Assembly: GCA_026874595.1 (NCBI GenBank)
Contig: CM049313.1
Location: forward strand, 53,705,659-53,769,658
Direction: 5' to 3'
DNA: 64,000 nt
Origin: Sipunculus nudus
Taxonomy: Eukaryota; Annelida; Sipuncula; Golfingiida; Sipunculidae
The notes below the pieces were generated by a model. The model was not told the DNA's origin, ran no database searches, and saw nothing but the letters and a program-made list of their open reading frames with translations. The translations under genes and the position numbers were made by a program. Positions 20,831-34,088 of the stretch are shown piece after piece (position 1 is the first letter of the stretch; each line of letters starts with the position of its first letter).

Positions 20831-23800
20831 ATTCCCTCCGAGGCATAACCACCGTTTAAAGAAACATAATCAGGAACATCATTATTCCTATTCTTTCACA
20901 CTATCAGTTCAGATTTGCATATACAAAAGTTTCCCAGCAAAACCAACCCAGCACAAAGTCTCATTTCCTCGCATACGACTGTTTATCGCCTTGCGTGTTG
21001 GTAAACACAGTCTGTTTACCATAACAAGGCCGCCTGCCCGGATATCCGATTAAGAGGGGCAACACGCTGTGTTTCAGCCAGTATTATAATTGTTTTACAT
21101 TTTTTTTTCACCAAGTCAGTCAGGGCATCTCCTGATTGGCATGTGTTGTGGCTCCGCACAGCACATGGCCCGACGCACTGTGTTTATGTTGACATCTGCG
21201 ATCGCGCCCGGTTCACTGTTTTTTTAATACTCGTTTTCTGGACTAAGTAAAAGGTTTCAAGGCAATATTTTGGTAGGTACAGCTTTTTTAAAGGGAAGAA
21301 GCTATTTTTCGTGTTAACGCAACATGCTTTATAGGTGATAGGGCCCCTTTAATAAATGAAGAGGTGCATAAACAGCGGCATGAGCAGGGGGCGTTGCAAT
21401 CATGTTGAACCAGAAGTAAGGATTTCTGATAAACGATTGATATAAATGGTCGGAATTTCAGAACACAGGAAATTCAGATGATGAATCAGAACTAACATTT
21501 TATTTTCTATTGCGTTTTGGAACGAATATCATAAACCTGGAGACAGAGACGAAAATCCCCAAAACAAACATACACATACCCCACATATAAACACAAGACT
21601 TTCTTATAATGATGTGGGAATTTATTCGTCGCCACGTTTTTGCTCTCTTTAAAAAAAAGTTGAACAAATATATAAGTAAAAAATCGAGATACTGATGAAA
21701 TTTAATTCAACTTATACGGAATGTTACGGACGTATTACTAACCTGTTTTTCTCTTTTTTTTATCTTAACACTGTAAACTACCGAAATCTTGTATTAACTA
21801 AAGCTGATTCGGCTGATATGGACGTATCACTCGCCTCAAAGTTTGTTTTTTTTTCATCTCAATACTGTAAACTCTGCAGCAACTATATCTAGCTTTAACT
21901 ATTTATTGCCTGGCATTTCGCACATTTTTCAGGCTTCATACATCTTGATGAAAGTGAGGCACGTAACACGATTAAATTTATGGTTTTATTATTTTACACA
22001 ATCCCATTTCCTTAACAGTAGCATGTCCATTTAGACCGCACTTTTATATAACCCGGAGTTAGATGAGTACACACACCCTAAACCTGAAACACTTAAACCA
22101 CAAGGGGCATAAAAGACATGGGATCACATTAACCTGCCGAGCAGAAGTTTGATATATAACATCCAGAGATTAAAAACTACTAAGCCACTTGCATTCTCCC
22201 ATGCTTGAGTGTGATGTGGAAGTAGATTTGAACTATCGTTATCGGCAATAACTTCGCGATACCCCGCCCGCGTCGTTAAGATAATCCCGAATGTATAAAA
22301 AAAATAACTAATAAAACATCATGCTGGATGGAAGAGAAAAAGTGCAAGGCTCAGTAGAAGAACAGTAATTAGGTAGTGATAGTAATATACCAGTCCTCTT
22401 GTACATTACATATATTACATATTATATATGTCATTATGAGTTGTAATTTAATGATGAGGAACATTCCAATTAAGGTATACATTCGTTATGGAAAAGTTCA
22501 GCTTTGTGTACAAGAAAGAGAAGTGGCATGTTAACAATTCACACACATTCTAATTAATATCGTTACTATAGTCGTGTGGTTGTCTTAATTGTACGAGTCT
22601 ACCACTTAGGGAACATGTGACTGTAAAACGATAATACGGAATTATAATACGATAATACGGATAATACAGAGATTTGCTTTGCGGGTGATATAATAAGAAA
22701 TAGTGCTGAATAATAAAAAAAAACACTATTATTATAATAAAAAAGAATAAGTAAATAAATTTGGTAATAATATTGGGATGTGTCATTGCACTAAACAGTC
22801 TAATCGCTTACGGTAGAAATGATTTTGAATACCTGTTTGTTCTGTATTTAAGAATCTGCATCCTTCGGCCTGATCTTAACCAGGTAATATATATGCATAT
22901 AACAGGAAAAAAGCATAATTTCAATGTCAATAGATTTTATTTATATAAAAAAATGTCCCTTCCCCGCTCGCGAGGGAGAACATAACGTCTGTGCACCGCT
23001 CCTGCGCTTGTGCCGTAGAGAATTTTACCAGCATGCCCTCCCGTTGCATCTTAATATCATATGTAAAAATAATTAATATAGCCCAATTTGGATTAACAAG
23101 TTATCCATTTTGACATCAGTTGTGACAAGAAAAACAAAATTCGTTTGTTATAAGCGACAGTGGTGCTGCCTAGCCCATAAAAATAGGAGTTATGGTCTTA
23201 ATTAATAAAGGGTTATGTCTTCTTAGTTTGGTGTGCCCGATACTAGCGATATATCGCTTATCGCGATTTCTTGTTCATATATCGATATTGTATATGTTAT
23301 ATTATATATATATTTATTCATATAAATACATACATAGACTCTTAAACTTAGTAATACCTTACTACGATCTGTATACCTTTATCCAATGTGAATGATACAG
23401 TGTATGAAATAATCTGAAATATATGATTGCTGTTTTCACTATTTTTAACAAAATAATATGCATATGGAATATATATATCCAAATGTTAGTACAAGTTGGG
23501 GTGACCGGTCAGTTTGCTCTTATTATAAATCAGCCGTATACTGACGGTGATATAACAGATACAGTACAAGGACTGTCACCAGGCAAAAACGCCCAGTTAA
23601 GTTTACATGCTTAGGAATGTTTACCCTGGCTCTGGCGTATTATGCCCACAGATTTATAAAATAAGTTTGATAATCATGACAATACCTGATTATTCTAATG
23701 TTTATATTCTTCTTGTTTTTAAGCAGAAAGTGATACATACTCATACGTAAGGGTGATCACGAATATGCGCAGTTCCTAATTTTTAGGAAACATGACCTAC

Positions 23801-24060
23801 CATACCGAGGTTTGTCACTCAGCCGTTTCTTAAAACTTCCTTGTTATCTAAGGTCTATTTGGCTATAAAAAAGATAAATGGAAGATTTTGAGAATGGAAT
23901 GGAAGAATACAGGTGTCACTCTTATTTATGATTTTTTCAAGTAACTAACTGTAGATAATAAATGACATTTTATTACCTCATTATCATGGAGGAACGAATC
24001 GTCAAGTATCATGGCCTAATTAATATATTTTAATGGTGATTTAAGTATTAACACTAGAGA
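20831..24060. other. intergenic, no gene supported
   Basis: AT-rich DNA. Two degenerate copies of a short block containing CTGTAAACT occur near 21765 and 21860. No domain-bearing frame, RNA gene or complete mobile element was recognised. Confidence 0.35.
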
Positions 24061-24325
24061 AGCACTCAGAGAGCGCAGCCCTCCGCCAAGTCAGCTCATT
24101 AGCCTCATATGAAATTGTCAGAAAGCAATATTTTTCCTTTAAAATATTCCTGGATCAATAATGTTTCCGTATCAAAATTTAATGAATTTTTCCTCAATCA
24201 TTGCCGAGCTATCCTGAAGATTTCATTAAAATCCGTCAATATTTTGTTACTAATATTGCTGACAGACAAACAAACAAACCAACACCCGCAAAAACATGAC
24301 CCCTGCCGCTTATTGGAGGTTATAA
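24061..24325 (-). repeat. dispersed repeat of the CCTCCGCC family, inverted copy
   Basis: On the minus strand this matches 14280-14550, including the GATGAAATCTTCAGGATAGC region and CTCTGAGTGCTTCTC at the end. The CCTCCGCC box (+ strand) near the left end is also present. Confidence 0.7.
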
Positions 24326-24959
24326 AGAGTTAAAGTCGAATATATTTGCAGACTAAAGAACGGAATGCGTATAAAATCGGTCCACGCATTGAGAAGATGA
24401 GATTCTTGCATGCTCGGAACCGGCATGCATCTAGCAGAAATGATCGCTACATGTAGCGAATTTGTAAGTTTCTGGATGTTATCAAGGGGCAACACATAGA
24501 AAACAAGTGACCCATGGGTCAAGACGCCCAGCTGCCAAGCATGACCTGCGACATCATGGGCTGAGATTCACAACTACCAGTCAAATTTTGAAGAACCAAT
24601 TTGCCAATTTGTTTTAATTTTCTACGACAACAGAAATATATATCACCTATGTCTGGTTAAAACACAGTGAATTGATGGTCTGAGTAAAAATGTATGACCG
24701 TTAAGCCATCAGAAACTATTCCCATAGCTTGCTTGATACCTGTCAGTCTCAAAAGGAATACCGCATAGGGCAAATATAAGATCAAAATATATAGCAAAAA
24801 TCAAGGAAATCCATGCAAGAATTATTGAGAAACGGGTGCTTCTGTATGAATTTTTATTCAATGCAAGCCAACTGTACTGCACTTTTATAAATGATGGTAA
24901 TATTTATTAAGAAATATTAGACCCAATCCTTTGCAAAATTAGATTAATATACGTCCGAC

Positions 24960-25200
24960 TGCATTCACTTTAATGGTTCTTGAGATAATATGATCATAGG
25001 AATTTAAAGATGGTTGCCTGGTGGCCATATTGGACTTCTGACGGGTCTGAATTCAGACAACAAACATTCTCTAAATTGGACCAAACATTGAAGAAAAGTA
25101 ACTGAAACTGCACTGAGAAAAGGATTTCTAAGGTGGCTAACTGGTAGACATAATGGATTTCTGACAAGTCAGACATTTGATATCACACATCCTCCAATAA
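24960..25200. repeat. two-copy degenerate tandem repeat of about 120 bp
   Basis: Blocks resembling GGTGGCCATATTGGACTTCT and GACCAAAC...TTGGGG recur near 25019 and 25132. No coding function was seen. Confidence 0.45.
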
Positions 25201-25838
25201 GAGACCAAACTTGGGGCAAATTCTCCAAACAAATGTTACAGAAATGAATACCCAAAACATTACAAAAGGCATGTTCAGGCCCTCATATCAGATTTATAGA
25301 TATGCAAATGTAAAAAGTGTAAGTCCAATATTTTTTGTTATCTCTCTGCTTTTCAATTGGGTCAGCAGGGTAGGTTAACTGCAAAACCTGGGAAAAAGAA
25401 ATGCAGAAAGCATGACTAAAAGTCGTGTAATAAAAAAAGCCATCCTCAATCCAGGTATACACAACCACATATAATGGGAACAAACACTTGTTATTATATG
25501 TGGTGATTTATAAAAAAAATATTCAGATATCTAGGAAATTAAGTTTATTGCTATGATTCCATAAAATTAACTGCAAAATGTTCCCAAAATCTTATAAATC
25601 ATTCCTAAATCTTAATACTATACTCTCATAGTCTTAATGCCTGGTTGAAGCATTCCGACAACAGTGTTTTTGTTATGCAGTAACGAGGTACTTATCACTC
25701 AGCCTTATCACTTAATAGGCTGATACAAAAGGGAGTCATATGTCACAAGTGTCACTCACAATTACAGCCACGAAGTGAGATGTACTAGCTGGAGTGCAAT
25801 GGTTATATATACAAGAAAAATAGAAATGGTCTACAAAA

Positions 25839-27943
25839 CAGAGTTGTGTCCGAGTACTTTTAAAGTACTCGAGTACGAGTACTGAGTACTTTAAAAGTAA
25901 TCTAGTACAAGGATGAGTACTTTTGCACTTTTTTCAAAAGTACTCGAGTACGAGTACCGAGTGCTCAAAATGTACTAATGAGTACTTAAATGAGTACTTT
26001 TTGTAACCAAACTTGTTGAATGATGTTATTAAATTAAATATAATCTCAGAAAGTTAAAATTATTTTTATTAATGAAAACCAAGTACAAAATAAAAATATA
26101 TACAATGTTGTGTTATGCTTAATCAAAATACTGAGGCGAAATGTAAACTCTAGGGCATATAAACAGGCCATATACAGCTGAAATATATCAAAGCATATAA
26201 CTTATTAAAGTGGACGGTTTGCATTGAAGAAACATCTGGTATCGTAGGTTCTCAAAAATATATTTCTAGCCAGGACAAGATAAACAATTTACTAAATGTT
26301 GTATTATGCAAATTCAAAATAGTGGTGGGAATGTTCAGAAACTACAACATAAAAAAGTTACATAAAAGTTAATAAAGAAAAGTTATATTGTTAAAGGAAA
26401 TCTCACTGAAATTGTATAAACATATAACCATATGTTAACAATATGTAATCATATAATAATAACAATGATAACAATTATAATAATAATAACAACCATATGT
26501 TATTATTTATATAATATCAACTTATGAATAATATGTGGCTGTAGCCTAATGAAGATATTTAATGACAACCGGTATTTTTGAAAATAGTATAAATCAACAC
26601 ATCTGACAGACTGACCATGTCATTTATCATCTGTAATAATTTATGAGTATTAACAACAGTTGCGTCAGTGATTATTACAACAAGGAATGAGGCGATAGTA
26701 ATGCGTTATATAAATAGAATATTACATGTTTTCAAAGTTAGTAACAGTAATATTACAATTGATAGAAAAGAAATTTGAACTAGTAATGGTTATAGTACCC
26801 CTAGTAATAGAATAACAGCTATTACTTTTCTATTACAACCCTCGGCTCACACATCTGATGAATTGAGTGTTTGTTTGATTAGGTTGATAGAGCACAATGA
26901 AGGGCCCAGTGTAGTGAGATTAGTTTATGCTGGGTGCTTTCATGGTCCAGTGGGCACTGGACAGAAGGCTTTGGCTTGAGGTTAACCCCTGGTTCTCATT
27001 GTTGATTCATTAAGTAGGCTTGGTCATTAAAACATTGGGGAAGTCCTTTGTGAGCAGACACAGTAAGTTGGGAAGTTATTGTCAACTGATAGTAGAATGT
27101 GATGCTGCAGCCTATGTTGTAGCAGCTACAGGGTGTATGGTCTGATAGTCAGAGCTTTTCATGGGTCATTAAGTTGACAGTCAACAGTTGAGTCTTAGTT
27201 GTGCCACAGACTGTGTACAGAGCTCATCAAAGACTGCAATTCCCACTGAAAATCTGCTAAACCTACACTCACATTTAGTTTCATATATAATTTAATTTAA
27301 GCTTGATAAGACCAGGCACTAGAGCACTGCTGAATTTATGTTATGATGAACAGGTTCTGAGTACATTTATTTGTATTTAATTGTGGCAAATCTTAACTTT
27401 TTAATTTTGGGATCTTTCAAAAATTATATTTTTTTCTCTTAAATTTTACTCAGTATGAATTTGCTTATTTAATGTTTTATTGAACATTATGTACTTATCT
27501 TGCTGGAAATATATAATGCTGTACACATGTACACATGAATTGCATGAATGTATTAATAATAAAATAGTTCAATTTATTAATATTTTATATTAAATAAAAG
27601 TGTTAGTTTTAGTAAAAGAAGTAATGTAATAGTAGTAGTTATTAATGCTGTAATAGTTTCAGTTATAGTAACAGATGGATTACTTTAAGTACTATTATAT
27701 ATGATATTATATATGTTATATATTATATATATCTAACTCTAATATTCTATAATAAACTATTACTAATATGATAAATTGAGATTAAAATTTATTTAGAAAA
27801 ATATGAAATTCCCTAAAGTACTCATGAAGTACTCATATGAGTACCGAGTACTTTCAAAGTACTCGAGTACAAGTACTGTGTACTCAAAAAAGTACTCACG
27901 AGTACAAGTACTATGAGTACGAGTACTTTTGGACCCAACTTTG
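25839..27943. mobile_element. non-autonomous hAT-type DNA transposon, 2105 bp
   Basis: The ends are CAGAGTTGTGTCCGAGTACT and, inverted, CAAAGTTGGGTCCAAAAGTA. An exact 8-bp target duplication CTACAAAA flanks the element (25831-25838 and 27944-27951), which is diagnostic of the hAT superfamily. Both ends carry dense subterminal copies of AGTACTCGAGTACGAGTAC-type motifs, about 150 bp on the left and 125 bp on the right, where a transposase would bind. No transposase is encoded inside, so it depends on one made elsewhere. Confidence 0.9.
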
Positions 27944-27959
27944 CTACAAAATAAGTTAT

Positions 27960-29015
27960 TGTGAACATCCCTGACCTATGACCTTGGCCTATTCCACATA
28001 TCAACTGGATTCTTTCTAAATGATGGGTAACTACTAACCACTGGTGTGATTACTTGGCAACCAATGAGTGAATAACTTTGACCTGCAACCTTTAACCTCC
28101 TGACCAGCTGACCCCAAAATCAATCAGTTATTTCTTCAAGCAAAAAGACCCATAAATTTGAAGTTTGAATCAAATTGAGTGATGCATAGATGTGGCATAT
28201 GTGAAAGACTGAAGGTTTGGGTTGAACAGTTTCACTTGAAATATGTTAACAAGCATTTAGAACAATTTAATATTGTGACCTTGACCTTTGACCTTTTGAA
28301 CTAAACATCAAAGGCTTCTTCCCCTATTGGTAGGTAAGCCATATATGACAGATGGAAGGTATAGATTAAAAAAATTGCCTAAAAATGACCCCACGCAAGA
28401 AATGGGTGCTGTGAACTTGACCTTTGACCTCTAAATCAACAGGTCTTTTCCCCTGTTGGCAGAGAAGAGATATCAGTGCTGGAAGGTTTGGAATTAAAAG
28501 TCTAGCTTGAAATGTGTCCACAACCTTTTCTAGGAAGGGGATCATGTGACCCTGACCTTTGACCTTGTGACCTCAAATCTATAGGATTCTTCTCTCACTT
28601 AGTAAGTGAGCTATATGTGAAAGACCAAAGAACTAGGATGAAAGGTTTGGCTTAAAATACATCCACAGGCTTTTCAAAGAAGTGGTTCCAGTGACCTTGA
28701 CATTTGACCTTTTGACTTCAAAATTATTATGTTGCTTCCCCTGTTGGTAGGTTAGCTGTACGTGAAAGATGGAAGGTTTGGGTGGAAATTTTGGATAAAA
28801 GAATTATTTCTGGGGGCTGCAAACACAACCTGTAACTTCGAGAATATAGGTCACAGTTACCTAATTTCAGGTTTGCAAGGAGATCTTTTTAGAACCTCTA
28901 AGACTGCATAGGGTTCATCACTAACGGACGGACGGCCGGACGGACGGACAGACGGAAGGACGACAGACAAAGACCCATCGCTATAGCCCAGCATGACTGA
29001 AAGTCAGTTGAGCTA
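27960..29015 (-). repeat. repeat array with TGACCTTGACCTTTGACCT units and GGAC satellite end
   Basis: Units of about 135-145 bp each contain a TGACCTTTGACCT-like core, exact at 28282, 28418 and 28553 and near-exact at 28698, with weaker units upstream. A GGAC/GGACGGAC run follows at 28926-28965. Read on the minus strand the array begins TTTTTAGCTCAACTGAC and has a small TGACT-TTC-AGTCA hairpin, resembling a repeat family common in marine invertebrates. Confidence 0.7.
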
Positions 29016-29019
29016 AAAA

Positions 29020-29612
29020 TGCATGCCGCCGTGCAGGTTCATAGGAAATCTCTCAACACACATTCCATATTCCGTAGATAAGGAATCTGACACGCTACTT
29101 CAGAAGCTATAGCCTTCGAAACTTGCCAAGGTCAAGTTTTTGGCCCAATGTCCCGTAGGGATGGGGGTCATTTAATTTATGTTTAAAACAAGGCCCATGA
29201 CTATAAAAACAACGACAAGTAACCGTGGCCCCGCCGCTGTACGTTGATTTACCGACACATTTTAGGGAAACGGCACGTACACGTAGAGTGACGTCATTGT
29301 CCTCTGTGACGTCAAGACTCGCACCCCAAATATGGCCATATCGCAACCTGAGTATACAAATATATGTTATGGACCCCCCCCCCCCCCTCCATAAAATACT
29401 AAAGCTCATTCCGGGTTATTTACGCATTCGATCGCCCCCAAAATTTAAACAATTGTTCCATGTATCATTGCGGAGCTATCCTGATAATTTCATCAAACCC
29501 CGTTAAACCAAATAATCAGATAAACAGAATAACAGATAAACAGATAAACATACAGACAAATATACGCGCCCAAACACATAACCCCCGCCGCTAGGCATGG
29601 CGGAGGTAATAA
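29020..29612 (-). repeat. dispersed repeat of the CCTCCGCC family, inverted full-length-like copy
   Basis: On the minus strand it starts TTACCTCCGCCATGCCTAGC and follows the same order as 13481-14065, including TATGGCCATATTTGG, GACGTCA pairs, AAATCAACGTACAGC and GCACGGCGGCATGC. It abuts the preceding repeat array directly. Confidence 0.75.
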
Positions 29613-31077
29613 GGTAAAAAAAAAATCTTAAACCAAATGATGAAGAGGGCGCGAGCGATTTTTATTTTTTTTTTTAATTTTATTGAAAATTTACTGGATT
29701 AGACAAAATGCTTAAAATGAAACAACTTTTATAAAAAATACAAAACGTCTGTTGAAATTGTGCATAGGAACAACAGTCCTTTACATCAATTTTAAAATCA
29801 TTAGTTTAAATGAACACTTTATATTTAATACATGTAATGAATCTTTTACACATGAAACAATTAGTACCATTAATACCGGAGACTTGTTGTACAATCACAA
29901 AAAGAATTGATCCGTGAAAAATGGATCTGTAGAACAATCATTTAACAATCTTGTGGCCTCAACTGCTAATGTTTATAAAGACTCTTCACATAACCTTATC
30001 ATGGCTGCAACGATGTAGGTGTTCGGTTCAATATACTCTACGGGAGGGACCATCGCTAGGCAAAGACAGCAAGTATCGCCTCAACAAACTTAGACGAACC
30101 AATGAGCCTTTATTCTCAGGTCAATTCTTTTGCAGTGACCGCCATCTAGCGTTATATTTCATAACTATTTAAACAACACGGAATGTGCATCTGCACTGAG
30201 ATTAACACAATGTACTTAGTATTTATAGGCCTACTGTCTTCAGATAGTTGTCCGGTATTAAAAAGACGACGTATTTAATCATGGTATGAACCATGGTTTA
30301 ACATGCATCATTAAGGAATTAGTTAAAGCAACAAGCATTTGTTTTCGTTTTTCAATATTACGTTAATACAAATATTGACTTTAACTAGAGATCATCAATC
30401 GCTAATGTTCGCTAAGAAAGCCTCCCCTCCCCTGAACCCCTCCTCCAACCCCAAACCAAGTTTACCCGAAAATAAGCTGTAAAAGGAAGTAGGCTTTATG
30501 TAGCTTTAATAAGCATCTCAAGGTGAAATTAAATATCAGGTGCAAATCCGTCAGGCTGTGAAAATCTGCCATACTGGAGATCAAGCGCAAATACTGGCAG
30601 AACAAAGAAAGAAAAAGGTTGATTGATGATTTTTTTTTTAGGGAGCACCCCCCCCCCCCCACCCCCCTCCCCCCTGCTCCAACCCCCAAAAATAACTATA
30701 TTTATATAGAAATAAACTCATCACTCATTATTAGCCTTCATTTACTTCCGACTGGCCGGAGGCTGAATTGCTGAATAACATGAACAGCTAGGCCTATAGT
30801 ACGTTCCACCACCCCTTTCTACCTGATTCCTCGCGATTATCATTACACAAGACAAACTTGCCAAACCAAACGTGCACTACTGGCAGAGAGTTAAAATGCG
30901 TAATCATTTGTACCTTAATTGCTTAAGATATAAATATTATTCTCTTAACGGCCTGGTTAACTTGTCTCATATTTATCTGTGGTTCATGGCGTCTAACTTT
31001 TGTTTATCCTCCGTGGATATTGATATATAGTCATGATATGTCATGTAACAGTGAAGCACATGTACTGGAGAATACAA
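29613..31077. other. intergenic, no gene supported
   Basis: AT-rich DNA with a poly(T) run near 29660 and a poly(C) region near 30647-30685. No feature with support. Confidence 0.35.
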
Positions 31078-31639
31078 TGCTACCTTCAAATTAGATCGTG
31101 AAAATCGTGCGCACGAGTTTCCAAGTTGTGCAAAGCGTTCCATCATTTTCCGACTCGGAATATCACTAGCGGAGAAGGCGAGGCGAATTTTCAGACTCGA
31201 TGTGCACGACTTCTACATGATAATGGACTACGGTCCCTGGCAACCGAGAGATTTACAAGGTATTTTCTGCATATGAATTACAAAATGATGTTACTGCCAC
31301 TATTGAAGCCAAATTTACAATTTTGACAAAAAAATATAATATTATTTCTGGCTTTCTATTAGTTCTTTTATTCGTAAATATGTGATTTTTTTTTAAAATT
31401 ATATTATCGCTCACCTACAAACTGTTCTTCCAACTGTACCGCATCGGTTGTAAATTTTTGTTTTAATCTTAAATGGACTGAAACATATTCAATGAACAAT
31501 AATATTATTTCGTTTTTATTAGTTTCATTTTCATTTTGGTTTTACTTTGTGACTGGAACGTTTCCCTCCGGTGATCTCGGAACTTATCGACTTTCTCATC
31601 TTGTGCGCACGAATTGCACGACTTGATTGGAAGGCAGCA
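31078..31639. mobile_element. 562-bp MITE with about 40-bp inverted ends
   Basis: The left end TGCTACCTTC... and the inverted right end TGCTGCCTTC... match over about 40 bases with roughly 80% identity, both containing TCGTG and the palindrome GTGCGCAC. CAA lies on both outer sides, a possible 3-bp target duplication. No transposase. Confidence 0.65.
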
Positions 31640-33836
31640 CAAATCTCACTGTAAACAGGGGTCGGCAGCTCTTGATTATAGGTCCCTCTTGTGTCTTTTA
31701 TGACGTATTTACTAACATGTATTGGTTATAGCCCACTGAAATGTAATGCAAGCCGTGAGATTTGCGAGGCTTGTGTCACATGGCAGGCGAGCCGTTCATG
31801 CTCACTTTTCATGACCCTGTGATGCAAGCAGATTTTAAACGTACAGTTAAAACAAAGGAAAATACGCCGCATGTGGGACAAAAGGCTATTATTTTTATAA
31901 TAGTTAATAACGCTTTTTCCTTCCTCTTTCTGCTCTAGGGTCAAAAAGTTTTGGCGTTCCTCAAATCGCTAAAAAAGAGGGTGGACAGGGGAAGTGGAAC
32001 TGCATGACCATAGGAATATTTCTCGGTTTAAATATTACTTGAAGAGCTGAGAACCATCTGTTGTGTGGATTTAGACTGCTGTCAACAACTTTACTTCAGC
32101 ATAGCTCTGGTTAAGGTTGTACATACGTATCCACATAAATAAAAAAACGCTCCTGCCTTGATTTGCCTTTATTCATCCGGAAATCGGCCTAGCCCTCTTT
32201 AGGTAAGCAAATTGAATACTAAAAAGACATGGTGAATGTTATCTGCTGCACGTGCTTAAAATAACTAATTATGCCTCCGCCAGATGGCGAGGTATTAAGT
32301 TTCCTTTGGCTTGTTGGTTCGTCTGTTAGCAGGTTTACGCAAAAAAATGTTCAGAACATATTTTTTTTGGAATTTTGTTGAGGGTGTACACCAAAGGAAT
32401 GATCCATTCAATTTTTCAGGTATTCTGAATCGTAATAATACATGTTTAAGAATTAAATAAATTGACTTGTGCTACTGAAGCGTGGTTTGTAGTACGACCC
32501 ATGATTTTCCCAGTACAAACGTTTCCTTATGCTGTTCTTTTTGAGTATGCTATGCTTCATTTTTACGAAAAAGGCACCAGAAAGCATGCACTTTTTGTTT
32601 TTATTCTGAAATAATATGAATGGTGGTGCGTGTTGATCATGTATAATCACGTATAATCACGTGACATGCCGTACTTATACCTTATAGCTGTAACTATAAT
32701 CAATATAGTTATATAATTATAAATGTTATATGTACATCGTTTCATTCAACCTAATGACATAATTATCAACATCTTTACGATAATGTGACAATAAAACTAA
32801 CAATTTATACGGCTTATATGTATAAATAACCGCCTGGCGAAAATACGTGGCTTACAGATATAGTAAAAGCGTATATTAATCTGTACGTGGCTAATAGTCC
32901 TATATTGTGAAAAGAAATTCCTGAAGTAAATACCTGAGCTGAATAACTATAAATGGACATTGAAGCGAGACCGACATTACATATTGTAAAGCGTTATAGC
33001 ATGTTAATCAAATGAACTAGAGTAGGGATACCAAGTGGGATTCGACCCCTTGTATCTAATGATAGATGGTGTTTCAACATAAATTAGCCAGTCAAAAGAG
33101 CTAATGGTAAAACTAATACACAACTGATGCCATAATAGGCAAAATGTCATGATACCATGCGATCATAGTGTAAATTTAAAAAAAATGCGTCACGGTTTTC
33201 CGTTACAGTAATTTACATGGCGCTCCCATAGGTATCCAGTTTAATCTTATACTATTATTGGCATAACATATCTATGCTGTTACTGTGATATTCCAAGTGA
33301 TAAATCTTTTCTTTATAAATGATGTAGGCACTTTCGAGATAATCAATGGTTTTGCCATTAAAATACCGGTTGAAATTTTTAGCTGTTACTTATGAGGAGA
33401 TCATGCGTGGGTACATTTCCCCAGAAAAGTTTTCGAATTGTTCATTACCCCGCTGCAGATGTATATGGTATATGGTGTACTTGAACTTGACTCTTTATTT
33501 CCCCTTTATTATACTATTTCCTTTATGGAAGAATTTATATTCTCGAAGCGGACTTTCTGAAAGCACCAGGGTCAAGAATATGAGAGACTCTGATGTCCAT
33601 GTATTTATTAGGGGTATCCGTGTACACTTTATATATTACTTCAATTCGAAATGCAAAGAACACATAAAAAATAAGCTTGATAGAAACAAGATAAAATTAA
33701 TAACACTTAAACCTGAATGCACAACGATACGCAAATGTAATTTATTAACATCGAAGACCAGCTTCTTTAGTTATTCATTTGATATATACCATATGTTTTA
33801 AGTTTGTTCTACTATTTTAATACATAAATAAACCAT
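31640..33836. other. intergenic, partial repeat at its centre
   Basis: A partial copy of the CCTCCGCC family starts near 32272 (GCCTCCGCCAGATGG) and fades by about 32450. The rest is AT-rich with no supported gene. A 151-codon frame at 33346-33801 has no recognisable domain. Confidence 0.35.
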
Positions 33837-33842
33837 TTTATT
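33837..33842 (-). terminator. possible polyadenylation signal of gene B
   Basis: AATAAA on the minus strand, about 250 bases after the stop codon. It is the first such hexamer noticed downstream. Confidence 0.35.
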
Positions 33843-34088
33843 GTAAAAGCCACTGTTTACCCTTCGTTCATGCATAGTCACATCTGCCTTTGGATTCTAC
33901 TCAATATACGCACATATATTCACCCGTGTTGTCTTTAGATGCGACTCCTTGCTGATTAATGAATCACACAGTTGAAAAATTTACTGTTTCCCTACACCTG
34001 GGTGGCCACAAAGCACTTCTAAGCGAATCTGTAATTTATACAACTATATATTTACAAGTCTTTTTTTCTGGGATGACGATATCCAAGA

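Noticed and set aside
33346-33801. 151-codon open frame on the + strand
   Set aside because: It has no recognisable domain, an AT-rich composition like its surroundings, and no splice or promoter context. It may be chance.
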